Part shown: in pieces, positions 33,930 to 42,997 of the stretch
How the letters are laid out: the number at the start of each line of letters is the position of its first letter
How positions within the stretch are numbered: position 1 is the stretch's first letter
From: an uncultured Bacteroidales bacterium
Lineage (GTDB): Bacteria > Bacteroidota > Bacteroidia > Bacteroidales > Paludibacteraceae
NCBI GenBank assembly: GCA_902798385.1
Contig: CADBWK010000006.1
Coordinates: forward strand, 62,001 to 126,000
Length of the DNA stretch: 64,000 nt
Direction: 5' to 3'
Made by a program: the position numbers and the translations under genes
The notes under the pieces: generated by a model
Databases searched by the model: none
The model's input: only the letters and a program-made list of their open reading frames with translations
Told to the model about the DNA's origin: nothing

Positions 33930-34435
33930 AACGTCAGACGCAAGTGATATTATACCATCTATTGCCGGCAATCTTCTGGTTGCTGGCAGTAGGTGGCGCT
34001 GTCTTACCTATGGCGTTTGTATCTCTGCCGGATAATTATTGGTGGGGCTTTGCGGTCACGGCTATCGTGCTGACCTGCATCGTCATCTTAGGTCGCATCA
34101 TGCGTCAGACCAGTACGGTAGAGCAGTGTTTTCAGGTGGCAGTATTGTTGGGTATCGCCTCCTATTGGCTCCCGACGGTGGTCTTTCTGATCATACCGAT
34201 GACCGGATATCTGTATTACCGGCATCTCTTTGACCAACATTCGTTTTTTGCCGTTCTCATAGGCTTTGGCTTGGTGGCGATCTGGGCAGCGGTGTTCATT
34301 TTCTTTGGATGGATTACTAATCCGTGGGTGGCTTTCTGGGCAACAGAAAACGCCTGGGGATGGATTCCCACAGGCGCTGTCTTACTCGCTTGGCTCGCTT
34401 CTACCATTGCACGACAAAACCTGCGTGTACGTTGA
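33926..34435 (+). CDS. Hypothetical integral membrane protein
   Basis: 169 residues, four to five predicted membrane helices, no family I recognise. The start overlaps the M3 peptidase stop (ATGA), so it is the last gene of the ileS transcript. Its final 35 bp overlap the 3' end of the convergent TonB-receptor gene. No catalytic motif visible. Confidence 0.75.
   Translation: MKRQTQVILYHLLPAIFWLLAVGGAVLPMAFVSLPDNYWWGFAVTAIVLTCIVILGRIMRQTSTVEQCFQVAVLLGIASYWLPTVVFLIIPMTGYLYYRHLFDQHSFFAVLIGFGLVAIWAAVFIFFGWITNPWVAFWATENAWGWIPTGAVLLAWLASTIARQNLRVR
34342..34376 (-). terminator. Possible intrinsic terminator of the TonB-receptor gene, inside a coding region
   Basis: A hairpin (CGCCTG 34351-34356 with CAGGCG 34371-34376, extended by GGGA/TCCC) is followed on the - strand by TTTTCTGTT. 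It lies 25-60 bp past the receptor stop but within the convergent membrane-protein gene. Confidence 0.4.
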
Positions 34436-36605
34436 TACCCGCTTGCGGGAAATACCATACGTACGTACCGTCTGTACCTCCGTTGTTCACGTATTTCGTG
34501 TTGAATAGATTATTGCACTGACATTTAAGAGTAATGTCAGGTATATTGTTGTTCTTTATCGGAAGTGCATATGTAAGCAGCAGGTTGGTCACCGTGTAGG
34601 CTTTCAACTGTGCGTTGATATCTTCGTAATTGCCAAGGTATTGGCTGCTGACCACCAATGTCTGGATGTCGGCATTGAAGCCTGCGTAGTGAAAACTAAA
34701 GGTGTTGCCTGCAGTCCAGTCCGGCGAGAAAGAGATAGTACGCCATGTATTGCCGTCTCTCCAACGGTTACGACTCCAGGTGAGGTTGCCTCTCCATGCA
34801 AACCAAGGTGTCCAATCGACACCAAACTGGAACTCTGCGCCGCAGCGATATGAATCCTTCACGTTCGTAGTGTTCAGATAACCGACGCTGCTCACATCGC
34901 CTGTGGCGATCAACTGGTTGTCGTAGTCCATACAATAGAGGTTCAGTCCGATGGTCCAAGGCATCGCATAGCCGCTCTTGAGTACGCCCGGCGAAGAAAA
35001 ACTATATCCCAACTCGTAGTCAAACAGCACCTCCGGCTTCGGATCTTCCGGCGCTGTGTTGGTCACGAAGTTATTACGCGTCGGTTCACGGTGCGCCATG
35101 GCAAACGTGGCAGACAGACGGTGACCCTTGTTGTCGTATGTCAAACCGGCTTTCGGGTTAAAGAAATGCCAGGTGTGATGCTTGTTAATGGCATCTCTGG
35201 CATCCAGATAACTGGTCTCTTCGTTGTCGCCCCAGATACGATAGTCCACAAGACGGTATTGTACATCGCCATAGAGGCTCAGTTTCTCACGGCCGCGATG
35301 CAGTACGCGCCAATTGGCTTTGGCATAGATATTCGCGTCTGTCTTCAGACCGTGGCCCTCGTAGTAAGGAATAAAACAACGTTGAACCGAGAGAGTGGTG
35401 TCAATGTTGCCGTATTGAAGACCGCGGTATTGGTTGAAAGCGACACCCATCTGGACATCCACTTTCTCATGCACATATTTCGTGCTTAAGATTCCTCCGT
35501 AGAAATGATTGCGAAGGCCTTTCTGGGTGATGTTATCTGCCTCGTAGGTGGTCCAGTCCGTAATCAGCATCTCGTAAAAACCGGTTCCGTAGGTGTAGTG
35601 CGCCGTGGCAGAAAGCGTCCAGTGCATATTGAAGCGGTGTCCTACATGCAGGTGGACATGGTGTTGCTGGTAGTTATCGGTCTGGTTGTCGTAATAGGCT
35701 ATGTTGCCGTTTTTATCGATGTACTCGCCGGCGGGATTATAGCGTCGCTCGGATTCGTTCTGACTGTAGGCATGGGCGTCGTCCACGCCGTACCAAGCCA
35801 TATAGGTCTTCTCTTTTCCACCAAAAGCGGTGAGAGTAACGGCTGTCTTGCTGTTCTGCCAGCCCAACTCACCCTGATAGCTAAGCAGATCCGACCAGGC
35901 GCGGTCTATATAGCCGTCGGAGTTTACTTTGGAGAACCGCCCGCCGAGATGCCATGCGCCTTTCTTGGAAGTCCGGTCCCCCCAGTAACCGTCTATCTTC
36001 ACCATTTCGCGGAAAGTATTGTACATACCGCCGTTGAAGTCTATTTCGCCGCGTATGGGACCGGGGTGTGCGCTCTCGGGAACAGAAGCGTCCAAGGTCC
36101 TTAGGTTGACGCTGGCGCCGAAACTACTGCCGCCATTGGCACTTGTTCCGATGCCGCGCTGCACCAGCAAACTGCTCACACCGCTCGCCATATCCGTCAG
36201 ATTGACCCAGAATACACCCTGGCTCTCCGCATCGTTCAACGGCACCTCGTTGATGGTCATGTTGATACGCGTCTGGTCCGTACCGCGGATGTGGAAATAG
36301 GTGTACCCGATGCCCAGACCGTCGTCGCTCGTGGTCACCAACGAGGGCGTAACGCTCAGAAGATACGGCAGATTCTGACCCGCGTTGTCGCGGTTCAGCT
36401 CGGCATGCTTCATCTCCTGCTTACTCACAGTAGTCTGCATCACCGGGGCGCTCACCACCACCTCTTGTAACTGAAAATCACTTGTGGACAGAGTATCCAC
36501 GTTCTCTTGCGCACTGACTTGCGCAGCAAATGTACCAATGGCTAAACAAATAACCAAATGGCAAAGGTCCAAATGATGAAATTTTTTCATTTTCTTTAAC
36601 AGCAT
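34401..36605 (-). CDS. TonB-dependent outer-membrane receptor
   Basis: 734 residues. Signal peptide, then LQEVVVSAPV (TonB-box-like), a plug domain (about 50-170: SVTPSLVTTSDDG, FHIRGTDQTRINMTINEVPLND, SSLLVQRGIGTSANGGSSFG) and a 22-strand-type barrel ending in aromatic VVQW. No N-terminal carboxypeptidase-like domain and no SusD partner nearby, which favours uptake of a siderophore, haem or vitamin over polysaccharide; ligand unknown. The signal peptide region is encoded by a seven-unit heptamer array (36527-36575). The first Met gives MLLKKMKKFHH; Met6 is an equally good start. Promoter at 36666-36697, divergent from rsfS. Confidence 0.92.
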   Translation of the reverse strand: MLLKKMKKFHHLDLCHLVICLAIGTFAAQVSAQENVDTLSTSDFQLQEVVVSAPVMQTTVSKQEMKHAELNRDNAGQNLPYLLSVTPSLVTTSDDGLGIGYTYFHIRGTDQTRINMTINEVPLNDAESQGVFWVNLTDMASGVSSLLVQRGIGTSANGGSSFGASVNLRTLDASVPESAHPGPIRGEIDFNGGMYNTFREMVKIDGYWGDRTSKKGAWHLGGRFSKVNSDGYIDRAWSDLLSYQGELGWQNSKTAVTLTAFGGKEKTYMAWYGVDDAHAYSQNESERRYNPAGEYIDKNGNIAYYDNQTDNYQQHHVHLHVGHRFNMHWTLSATAHYTYGTGFYEMLITDWTTYEADNITQKGLRNHFYGGILSTKYVHEKVDVQMGVAFNQYRGLQYGNIDTTLSVQRCFIPYYEGHGLKTDANIYAKANWRVLHRGREKLSLYGDVQYRLVDYRIWGDNEETSYLDARDAINKHHTWHFFNPKAGLTYDNKGHRLSATFAMAHREPTRNNFVTNTAPEDPKPEVLFDYELGYSFSSPGVLKSGYAMPWTIGLNLYCMDYDNQLIATGDVSSVGYLNTTNVKDSYRCGAEFQFGVDWTPWFAWRGNLTWSRNRWRDGNTWRTISFSPDWTAGNTFSFHYAGFNADIQTLVVSSQYLGNYEDINAQLKAYTVTNLLLTYALPIKNNNIPDITLKCQCNNLFNTKYVNNGGTDGTYVWYFPQAGINVHAGFVVQW
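36527..36575 (-). repeat. Heptamer array (CATTTGG/CCATTTG) forming a signal peptide
   Basis: Seven degenerate 7-bp units (+ strand CAAATGT, ACCAATG, GCTAAAC, AAATAAC, CAAATGG, CAAAGGT, CCAAATG). On the - strand they encode the signal-peptide core of the TonB receptor, including CHLVICL, the same heptapeptide motif produced by the array in potC. Confidence 0.85.
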
Positions 36606-36665
36606 TACCTGTTCAAGTTCGGAGGGTATATTCTCAGCCGAAGCACCCCTAACTCAAATCGACTG

Positions 36666-36697
36666 CAAAATTACTGCTTTTTTTTGAATTGTGCAAA
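36666..36697 (-). promoter_or_regulatory. Bacteroidota-type promoter for the TonB receptor
   Basis: On the - strand, -33 TTTG (36694-36697) and -7 TAATTTTG (36666-36673), spacer 20 bp. Divergent from the rsfS promoter. Confidence 0.75.
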
Positions 36698-36702
36698 AAA
36701 AA

Positions 36703-36734
36703 CTTGCATATGTGATTTTTTTTTAGTAATTTTG
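36703..36734 (+). promoter_or_regulatory. Bacteroidota-type promoter for rsfS-ftsH operon
   Basis: -33 CTTG (36703-36706) and -7 TAATTTTG (36727-36734), spacer 20 bp. The -33 box is extended to TTGCATATGTG, also seen at the rfbA promoter. Confidence 0.78.
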
Positions 36735-36754
36735 CGCCGCAAAATTGTTTTATA

Positions 36755-37120
36755 ATGAAGGAAATAACCACAAAGAAACTGATGGATACCATTATTGAGG
36801 GTATCCGCAATCGTAAAGGACAACGAATTGTAATCATCGATTTAAAGAAAATCAAAGAGGCGCCGGTGGAGATGATGATCATCTGCGAGGGGCAGAGTAA
36901 CACGCAGGTATCGGCTATCGCAGACGAGATCAATGATTTCGTTCGTACGACGACGCATGTACACCCGCTGAGTGTAGCGGGCGAAGAGAATGCAGAATGG
37001 ATTGCGATGGACTATGGTACGATTTTCGTACACGTGATGCAACGCGAGCCGCGGGCATTCTACGATATAGAGCATCTGTGGGCGGATGGTAAAATCACAG
37101 AACTTCCTGAAATTTTGTAA
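36755..37120 (+). CDS. rsfS: Ribosome silencing factor RsfS (Iojap family)
   Basis: 121 residues, full family length. RsfS binds uL14 on the large ribosomal subunit and blocks subunit joining when nutrients are scarce. Matching features: IVIIDLKKIKEAPVEMMIICEGQSNTQVSAIADEI in the first half and the conserved W-x-x-x-D-Y-G-x-I-x-V-H core (WIAMDYGTIFVHVM) followed by FYDIEHLWAD. First gene of the rsfS-ftsH-M16-surE transcript; ftsH starts 2 bp after its stop. Confidence 0.95.
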   Translation: MKEITTKKLMDTIIEGIRNRKGQRIVIIDLKKIKEAPVEMMIICEGQSNTQVSAIADEINDFVRTTTHVHPLSVAGEENAEWIAMDYGTIFVHVMQREPRAFYDIEHLWADGKITELPEIL

Positions 37121-37122
37121 GT

Positions 37123-39186
37123 ATGGCAGATAACAAGAACAAGCGGCGGATGCCGCAGCAACCGCAAGGACAACAGCCGAGTGGACCACGGAGATGGATC
37201 AGTCTGCTGTTCTATACCCTTGCGTTTGCCCTGATAGGCTTCTATTTCTTCGGTAATAAGGAAGGAAGCGGTGTGAGCAAAGAGCTCAGTTATACGAAGT
37301 TAACGGCGTATATCGAGGCCGGTGCGATAGAGAAGATCGAGGTAACGGACGACTTGCAGGCGAAGGCTACGGTCAAGCCGCAGAGTTATACGCTTGTGTT
37401 CGGTACGCAGGGTGATGGCGAGCGTGCTAAGGGTACACTGCATACCCAAGTGCCGTCCGTCGAAGAGTTTGATAAGTACATCGCCGGCGTGAATGTTGCG
37501 CGTAAGGCAGACGGTCAGGCGGCTATCGATGTGAAGTACGCGAAGTCGCATGATTATTGGTATCTGATTTTGGTCAATGTACTGCCGTTTGCGTTGTTGA
37601 TCCTCTTCTTCGTGTACATGAGCCGCGGCGTCGGCGGAGCCGGTGGAATAGGCGGCGTTTTCGGCGTCGGCAAAGCTAAGGCACAACTGTTCGATAACGA
37701 GAAAAAGGACAAAGTGACGTTCGAGGATGTGGCGGGTCTGTACGGTGCCAAGCAGGAGGTGCAGGAGATCGTGGAGTTCCTCAAGAACCCCAAGAAATAT
37801 ACCGAGATAGGTGCTAAGATTCCTAAAGGCGCATTGCTCGTTGGTCCTCCGGGTACGGGTAAGACCTTGTTGGCGAAAGCCGTTGCCGGTGAGGCAGGCG
37901 TACCGTTCTTCTCCATGAGCGGTTCAGACTTCGTGGAGATGTTCGTGGGCGTGGGAGCAAGTCGTGTGCGTGATTTGTTCCGTCAAGCCAAAGAGAAAGC
38001 GCCGGCTATCATCTTCATCGATGAGATAGATGCGATCGGTCGTGCCCGTGGTAAGGGTGTGATGACCGGCGGTAATGATGAACGCGAGAGTACGCTCAAC
38101 CAGTTATTGACCGAGATGGACGGTTTCGGAACGAACTCCGGTGTGATCATCTTGGCGGCCACCAACCGTGCCGATGTCCTTGATGCTGCGCTGCTCCGTG
38201 CCGGTCGTTTTGACCGACAGATACATGTCGAGTTGCCCGACCTGCAGGAGCGCAAGGAGATCTTCCAGGTGCACCTGAGACCGCTCAAACTGGACGAGAC
38301 GGTGGATATCGATTTCTTAAGCAAACAGACCCCGGGTTTCTCGGGTGCTGATATAGCCAATGTATGTAATGAGGCAGCGTTGATAGCTGCACGCGGTGGA
38401 CGCAAGAAGATCGGCAAACAGGATTTTATGGATGCTGTCGATCGCATCGTGGGTGGTCTGGAGCGCAAGAACAAGATCATGACCGAAGAGGAGAAACGCT
38501 CGATTGCTTTCCACGAGGCGGGTCATGCGACGATCTCGTGGATGCTCCGTTGGGCGAACCCGCTGGTGAAGGTGACCATCGTGCCGCGCGGTGTGGCGTT
38601 GGGTGCTGCTTGGTACCTGCCCGAAGAACGGCAGCTGACCAACGAGGAGCATATCCTCGATGAGTTATGTTCGTTACTCGGCGGCCGTGCAGCAGAGCAG
38701 CTCTTCCTCGAGCAGACCTCTACCGGTGCACTCAACGACCTCGAGCGTGCCACCAAGCAGGCCTATGCGATGGTGGCGTACTACGGTATGAGCGATAAAC
38801 TAAAGGATATCAGTTTCTATGACTCGACCGGTCGCTATGACTATGGATTTACCAAACCTTACTCCGATAAGACGGCAGCTACGATTGACGCAGAGACACA
38901 GCGTATCATAGCCGATCAGATGGCGCGCGCCAAACAGATCCTGACCGAGCATGCGGAGGGTCATCATCAGATTGCTCAGTTGCTTATCGAACGTGAGGTC
39001 ATCACGTCGGAGGACGTAGAGCGTATCCTCGGTCCGCGTCCGTGGAAGAGTCGTGGAGACGAGTTGTTGGAGGTCAATGCCGCTCTTGCAGAAGCAGAGA
39101 AAGCGGCGAAACCGAAGAAGCGTGCACCGCGTAAGAAGAAAGAAGAAACTCAAATTACAGAAGATAATGAGAAAACTAATGCTTAA
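37123..39186 (+). CDS. ftsH: ATP-dependent zinc metalloprotease FtsH
   Basis: 687 residues. Inner-membrane AAA+ protease that degrades membrane and regulatory proteins. Two membrane helices (about 24-42 and 146-168) flank a periplasmic domain. The AAA module has Walker A GPPGTGKT (241-248), Walker [12 protein letters not shown] and the second region of homology [23 protein letters not shown]. The peptidase site HEAGH is at 464-468. The C-terminus is a Lys/Arg-rich tail. Its last 20 bp overlap the start of the M16 peptidase gene in another frame. Confidence 0.98.
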   Translation: MADNKNKRRMPQQPQGQQPSGPRRWISLLFYTLAFALIGFYFFGNKEGSGVSKELSYTKLTAYIEAGAIEKIEVTDDLQAKATVKPQSYTLVFGTQGDGERAKGTLHTQVPSVEEFDKYIAGVNVARKADGQAAIDVKYAKSHDYWYLILVNVLPFALLILFFVYMSRGVGGAGGIGGVFGVGKAKAQLFDNEKKDKVTFEDVAGLYGAKQEVQEIVEFLKNPKKYTEIGAKIPKGALLVGPPGTGKTLLAKAVAGEAGVPFFSMSGSDFVEMFVGVGASRVRDLFRQAKEKAPAIIFIDEIDAIGRARGKGVMTGGNDERESTLNQLLTEMDGFGTNSGVIILAATNRADVLDAALLRAGRFDRQIHVELPDLQERKEIFQVHLRPLKLDETVDIDFLSKQTPGFSGADIANVCNEAALIAARGGRKKIGKQDFMDAVDRIVGGLERKNKIMTEEEKRSIAFHEAGHATISWMLRWANPLVKVTIVPRGVALGAAWYLPEERQLTNEEHILDELCSLLGGRAAEQLFLEQTSTGALNDLERATKQAYAMVAYYGMSDKLKDISFYDSTGRYDYGFTKPYSDKTAATIDAETQRIIADQMARAKQILTEHAEGHHQIAQLLIEREVITSEDVERILGPRPWKSRGDELLEVNAALAEAEKAAKPKKRAPRKKKEETQITEDNEKTNA

Positions 39187-41974
39187 CATCGCGCTGCTGT
39201 GCGCAGCGATGATGGTTTCGGCGCAAGAAGCGCCGGAGAAACTGCCGATGGATCCGGAGGTTCGTTACGGTAAGTTAGATAACGGATTGACCTATTACAT
39301 CCGTCATAACGAGCAACCGAAACAGCGTTGTGAGTTCCACATCGCGCAGGCGGTAGGTGCTATCCTCGAGGAAGATCACCAGAACGGTCTGGCGCATTTT
39401 CTGGAGCACATGGCCTTCAACGGAACGCAACATTTCCCGGGCAAGGGGATCATCAATTACTTCGAGTCCGTGGGGGTGAACTTCGGCGGAAACATCAACG
39501 CTTACACCTCCATCGATGAGACGGTCTATCGTCTGAGTGACGTACCGACCTACCGCGAGGGAATTGTGGACAGTGCGCTGCTCGTGATGCATGACTGGAG
39601 TTGTGGTCTGTTGCTATTGGACGAAGAGATCGATGCGGAGCGTGGCGTCATCCTGGAGGAATGGCGTACGGGACGGACAGCGCGTCGTCGTATATGGAAA
39701 GAGATGAACGCGAAGATGTACCCGGGTACGCAGTATGCGAAGCGTGATGTGATCGGCGACACAGCTGTTATCAATAACTTCGCTTATCAGGCGCTGCGCG
39801 ACTACTACCATAAATGGTATGGGCCGGACAATCAGGCCATTATCGTGGTGGGAGATATCAATGTGGATACCATCGAGGCGAAGATCAAAGCCTTGTGGGC
39901 AGATGTGCCGCGTCGTGCTAACTACGGCGAGCGTCCTATCTACACGGTCAACCATAACGACAAACCGCTCGTGGCGATCGTGACCGATAAGGAAGCCGAA
40001 GGCAGCCGTATCACGATGGAGTATAAATTCGACCAGCTGCCCGAGATGATGCAAGGTACGGCGCAGGAGTATATGCTTACCTTGGTTCGTGGTTTGGCAT
40101 GCGACATGCTCGATAACCGTTTTACGGAGTTGGCTTTGGATCCGAAAGCATCGTTCACCGGTGCAGGCTGCTATTACGGTGAGGCAGCCAAGAAGATGGA
40201 TGCTTTCTACGCTATCTCCATCCCTAAAGAGGGACGCGAGACAGAGGCCTTCAACGACCTGCTCTTCCAACTGGAGAAGATGCACCGCTACGGTTTCACG
40301 AACGCGGAGTTAGACCGCGTGAAGAGCGAGAAACTGAATGCGATGGAGAAGTACTACAACGAGCGTAACACCCGCAAGAATATCAATCTCGCCCGCGAAT
40401 GTATCCGTCATTTCGAGGACGGCGAGTCGATGCCGGGCGCACAGTGGGAGTACGATTTCGTGCAAGCCGTGCTGCCGATGGTCAGTCTGGAGACGGTGAA
40501 CAATGTCGCAAAAGCGCTGATCCATGCGAATCCGACCGTAGCTATCTCCGCGCCGGAGAAAGAGGGTGTGCATATCCCGTCCGAAGAGGCAATCTTGGCA
40601 TCGCTTGCCGGACAGAGCGAGTTGGCTATCGAGGCACCGAAAGAGGAGCAGATCGACACGGAGTTAGTCAAGAAAGCGCCGCGCAAAGGCAAAATCAAAT
40701 CGATGCGTTATAACGAAGAGATCGAGTCCACCGAGTGGATCCTGTCCAACGGCATCAAGGTGGTCTTCCATCCGACGGAGTTCAAGGCAGACGAGATCCT
40801 GATGCAGGCATTCTCAAAGGGCGGTTACAGTCAAGTCAAGACCGCTGATCTGCCTTCGGCTGAAGTGGCTACCTATGTGGTAAACTTCTCGGGTATCGGT
40901 CGATTCAACCATACGCAGTTAGAGAAGGCGCTGACGGGTAAGACCGTTTCGGTTAACCCGGAGATCTCGGAGAATATAGAGCGTATGAACGGTTCGTCCT
41001 CCGTCAAGGATCTGGAGACGATGCTGCAGTTGACCTATCTCTATTTCACCGCGCCGCGCCGCGATGAGCAGGCGTATGAGACATTGATCGGACTGCTGAA
41101 GAACCAGTTGATTAATCGCGACAAGAACCCCAAGACAGCTTTCAATGACTCGGTTCAGGTGATGAGTAACAATCACTCCGACCGGGCACCGTTGTATAAT
41201 ATGGAGCTGTTGGAGAAAGTGAACTTGGACAAGGCGCTCGAGATCTACAAGGCGCGCTTCGCGAATCCGGCGGACTTCACCTTTGTCTTCGTGGGTAATA
41301 TCGACCCGAAGAATGTCAAAGTGCAGGATATGATCTGCCAATGGCTCGGCGGTCTGAAGACCAAGAAGAACTGCCGCGAAGGTGTTATCGACCATCATGT
41401 GACGGTAGCGCTGGGTCAGCAGAAGAATTATTTCAGCCGTCCGATGGAGACGACCACGGCTTCCAACCGTATCCAATACACGTCTTATGACATGCCGTAC
41501 ACGATGGCTAATGATCTGAATATGGAGATTATCGGTCGCATCCTCAGTACGCGTTATCTGGAGTCCATCCGTGAGCGTGAAGGCGGTTCGTACGGCGTAG
41601 GCACCTACGGCTATATGACCATTCTTCCGACCCCGCGTGCCGGACTGATCATGCAGTTCGATACCGATCCTAATAAACAGGAGCGTCTGATGGAGATCAT
41701 CCATGAAGAGGTGAACACGATCATTGCCAATGGCCCGCTGGCATCGGACTTGCAGAAAGAGAAAGAGTCGATGCTCAAGGATTTCCAGGAGGATCTGGAG
41801 AAGAACACCTACTGGCGCAGAGCGCTCTATAGCTACTATATGTACGGTGAGAACAACATCCGTGACTACAAGGCAGCTGTAGAGGCCATCACGGCGGAGA
41901 CGGTGCAACAGACCTTGCAGAAACTCGTTTCGGCAGGTAATGTGTTCGAGGTAGTGATGTTCCCTGAAAACTGA
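39167..41974 (+). CDS. M16-family zinc peptidase, exported
   Basis: 935 residues from the ATG at 39167. An upstream in-frame ATG at 39053 would put 38 Arg/Lys-rich residues, which are only ftsH sequence read in another frame, ahead of the signal peptide ([20 protein letters not shown]). The inverted zinc motif HFLEH lies at 77-81, followed by the INYFESVGVNFGGNINAYT segment; a second, inactive-type M16 half occupies about 500-935. Pitrilysin/insulinase (PqqL-like) architecture, periplasmic, probably degrading small proteins or peptides. Overlaps ftsH by 20 bp and lies 14 bp before surE. Confidence 0.92.
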   Translation: MRKLMLNIALLCAAMMVSAQEAPEKLPMDPEVRYGKLDNGLTYYIRHNEQPKQRCEFHIAQAVGAILEEDHQNGLAHFLEHMAFNGTQHFPGKGIINYFESVGVNFGGNINAYTSIDETVYRLSDVPTYREGIVDSALLVMHDWSCGLLLLDEEIDAERGVILEEWRTGRTARRRIWKEMNAKMYPGTQYAKRDVIGDTAVINNFAYQALRDYYHKWYGPDNQAIIVVGDINVDTIEAKIKALWADVPRRANYGERPIYTVNHNDKPLVAIVTDKEAEGSRITMEYKFDQLPEMMQGTAQEYMLTLVRGLACDMLDNRFTELALDPKASFTGAGCYYGEAAKKMDAFYAISIPKEGRETEAFNDLLFQLEKMHRYGFTNAELDRVKSEKLNAMEKYYNERNTRKNINLARECIRHFEDGESMPGAQWEYDFVQAVLPMVSLETVNNVAKALIHANPTVAISAPEKEGVHIPSEEAILASLAGQSELAIEAPKEEQIDTELVKKAPRKGKIKSMRYNEEIESTEWILSNGIKVVFHPTEFKADEILMQAFSKGGYSQVKTADLPSAEVATYVVNFSGIGRFNHTQLEKALTGKTVSVNPEISENIERMNGSSSVKDLETMLQLTYLYFTAPRRDEQAYETLIGLLKNQLINRDKNPKTAFNDSVQVMSNNHSDRAPLYNMELLEKVNLDKALEIYKARFANPADFTFVFVGNIDPKNVKVQDMICQWLGGLKTKKNCREGVIDHHVTVALGQQKNYFSRPMETTTASNRIQYTSYDMPYTMANDLNMEIIGRILSTRYLESIREREGGSYGVGTYGYMTILPTPRAGLIMQFDTDPNKQERLMEIIHEEVNTIIANGPLASDLQKEKESMLKDFQEDLEKNTYWRRALYSYYMYGENNIRDYKAAVEAITAETVQQTLQKLVSAGNVFEVVMFPEN

Positions 41975-41998
41975 TAACAGAACTCGGAATGCTGAATA
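41964..41998 (+). repeat. Possible degenerate heptamer array between the M16 peptidase and surE
   Basis: Five 7-bp units sharing C[TAG]GA at the same phase (CTGAAAA, CTGATAA, CAGAACT, CGGAATG, CTGAATA) span the gene junction and the surE start. Weak; may be chance. Confidence 0.35.
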
Positions 41999-42732
41999 TA
42001 GTTGTAATCAACGACGACGGTTGGGGCACGGCGGGTATCCGTCTGCTGGCCAAGGAGATGACCAAGATGGGTCATGTGACGGTGGTGTGCCCGGACGGAG
42101 CGCGTAGCGGTTACGGTGCCGCCATCAGCACCGCTACCCCGATGTACTTGCGTCGTATAGAGGAACATGACCTGAACGGCGCAGAGGTCTATGTGACCAA
42201 CGGAACGCCGGCGGACTGCGTGAAGATTGCCCGTGAGTACCTGTTCCGCGACAAGCAGATCGACTTGATCGTCTCCGGCATCAACCACGGCTCCAACGCT
42301 TCGGTCAACACGATGTATTCGGGTACGATGGGTGCCTGTCTCGTGGCGGCGGAGAAAGGCATACCGGCTGTCGGATGGTCAATCAACAGCCACGAACCGG
42401 ATGTCGATCTGCATTGGTTGCAGCCGTTCTTGGTGGAGGTGACCCGACATCTGTACGAAGAGGGTATCGCCCCGCGGACGTGTTTTAACATCAACGCGCC
42501 GGTAGGAGAGATAGAAGGTATCCGTTGGACGCGCGAATGCGTAGGACATTGGACGAATGAGTTAACAGAGATAGAGGAGCGCCCGGAAGGCGTACTCAAG
42601 GCATGGAAGTTAGGCGGACAATTCGTGAATGATGAGCCCTCGGCTACCGACACGGATATATGGGCGATGGAGCATCAGTTGCTATCCATCACGCCGCTCA
42701 CCATCGATTGGACGGACTATGGATCGCTTTGA
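41989..42732 (+). CDS. surE: 5'/3'-nucleotidase SurE
   Basis: 247 residues, standard length. SurE is a metal-dependent nucleoside monophosphate phosphatase. The metal-binding Asp pair is D9-D10 in INDDGWGTAGIRLLA; the other family segments are PDGARSGYGAAIS, NGTPADCVKIA and VSGINHGSNASVNTMYSGTMGAC. Part of the rsfS-ftsH-M16 transcript; its last 14 bp overlap the following small gene. Confidence 0.95.
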   Translation: MLNIVVINDDGWGTAGIRLLAKEMTKMGHVTVVCPDGARSGYGAAISTATPMYLRRIEEHDLNGAEVYVTNGTPADCVKIAREYLFRDKQIDLIVSGINHGSNASVNTMYSGTMGACLVAAEKGIPAVGWSINSHEPDVDLHWLQPFLVEVTRHLYEEGIAPRTCFNINAPVGEIEGIRWTRECVGHWTNELTEIEERPEGVLKAWKLGGQFVNDEPSATDTDIWAMEHQLLSITPLTIDWTDYGSL

Positions 42733-42997
42733 CCGTTACTGGATAGGCATTCTCGTGGGGCTGCTTCTCCCCGCAGCTTTCGGGCTGACGTATATCGAGG
42801 TGATGAACCTCTGGTATCCGTTGCAGACCCTGCAGTTCCATGCCGGAGGGGTGTTGAGTAAACTGCTGTTGGTGAGTGTGTTCCCGGACTTGGCGCTGAT
42901 CTTTGTCTTTTACACGACGGACACATGGCGCCTGTCGAAAGGCGTCTTAGCCGGAGCGATGCCGTATATCTTGGCAGCCCTTATGGTCTCGTTGTGA
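42719..42997 (+). CDS. Small hypothetical membrane protein
   Basis: 92 residues from the ATG at 42719 (MDRFDRYWIGILVGLL); a start at 42629 would add 30 residues of surE sequence read out of frame. Three predicted membrane helices. Family not recognised. Coupled to surE by a 14-bp overlap and overlapping the convergent lpxB 3' end by 17 bp. Confidence 0.75.
   Translation: MDRFDRYWIGILVGLLLPAAFGLTYIEVMNLWYPLQTLQFHAGGVLSKLLLVSVFPDLALIFVFYTTDTWRLSKGVLAGAMPYILAALMVSL

Noticed and set aside
32706-33971. A 421-codon open frame antisense to the M3 peptidase
   Set aside because: The sense strand carries the HEFGH zinc site and a full family match. The antisense product resembles nothing.
39053-39166. 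N-terminal extension of the M16 peptidase
   Set aside because: It is Arg/Lys-rich, would precede a good signal peptide, and is ftsH coding sequence in another frame.
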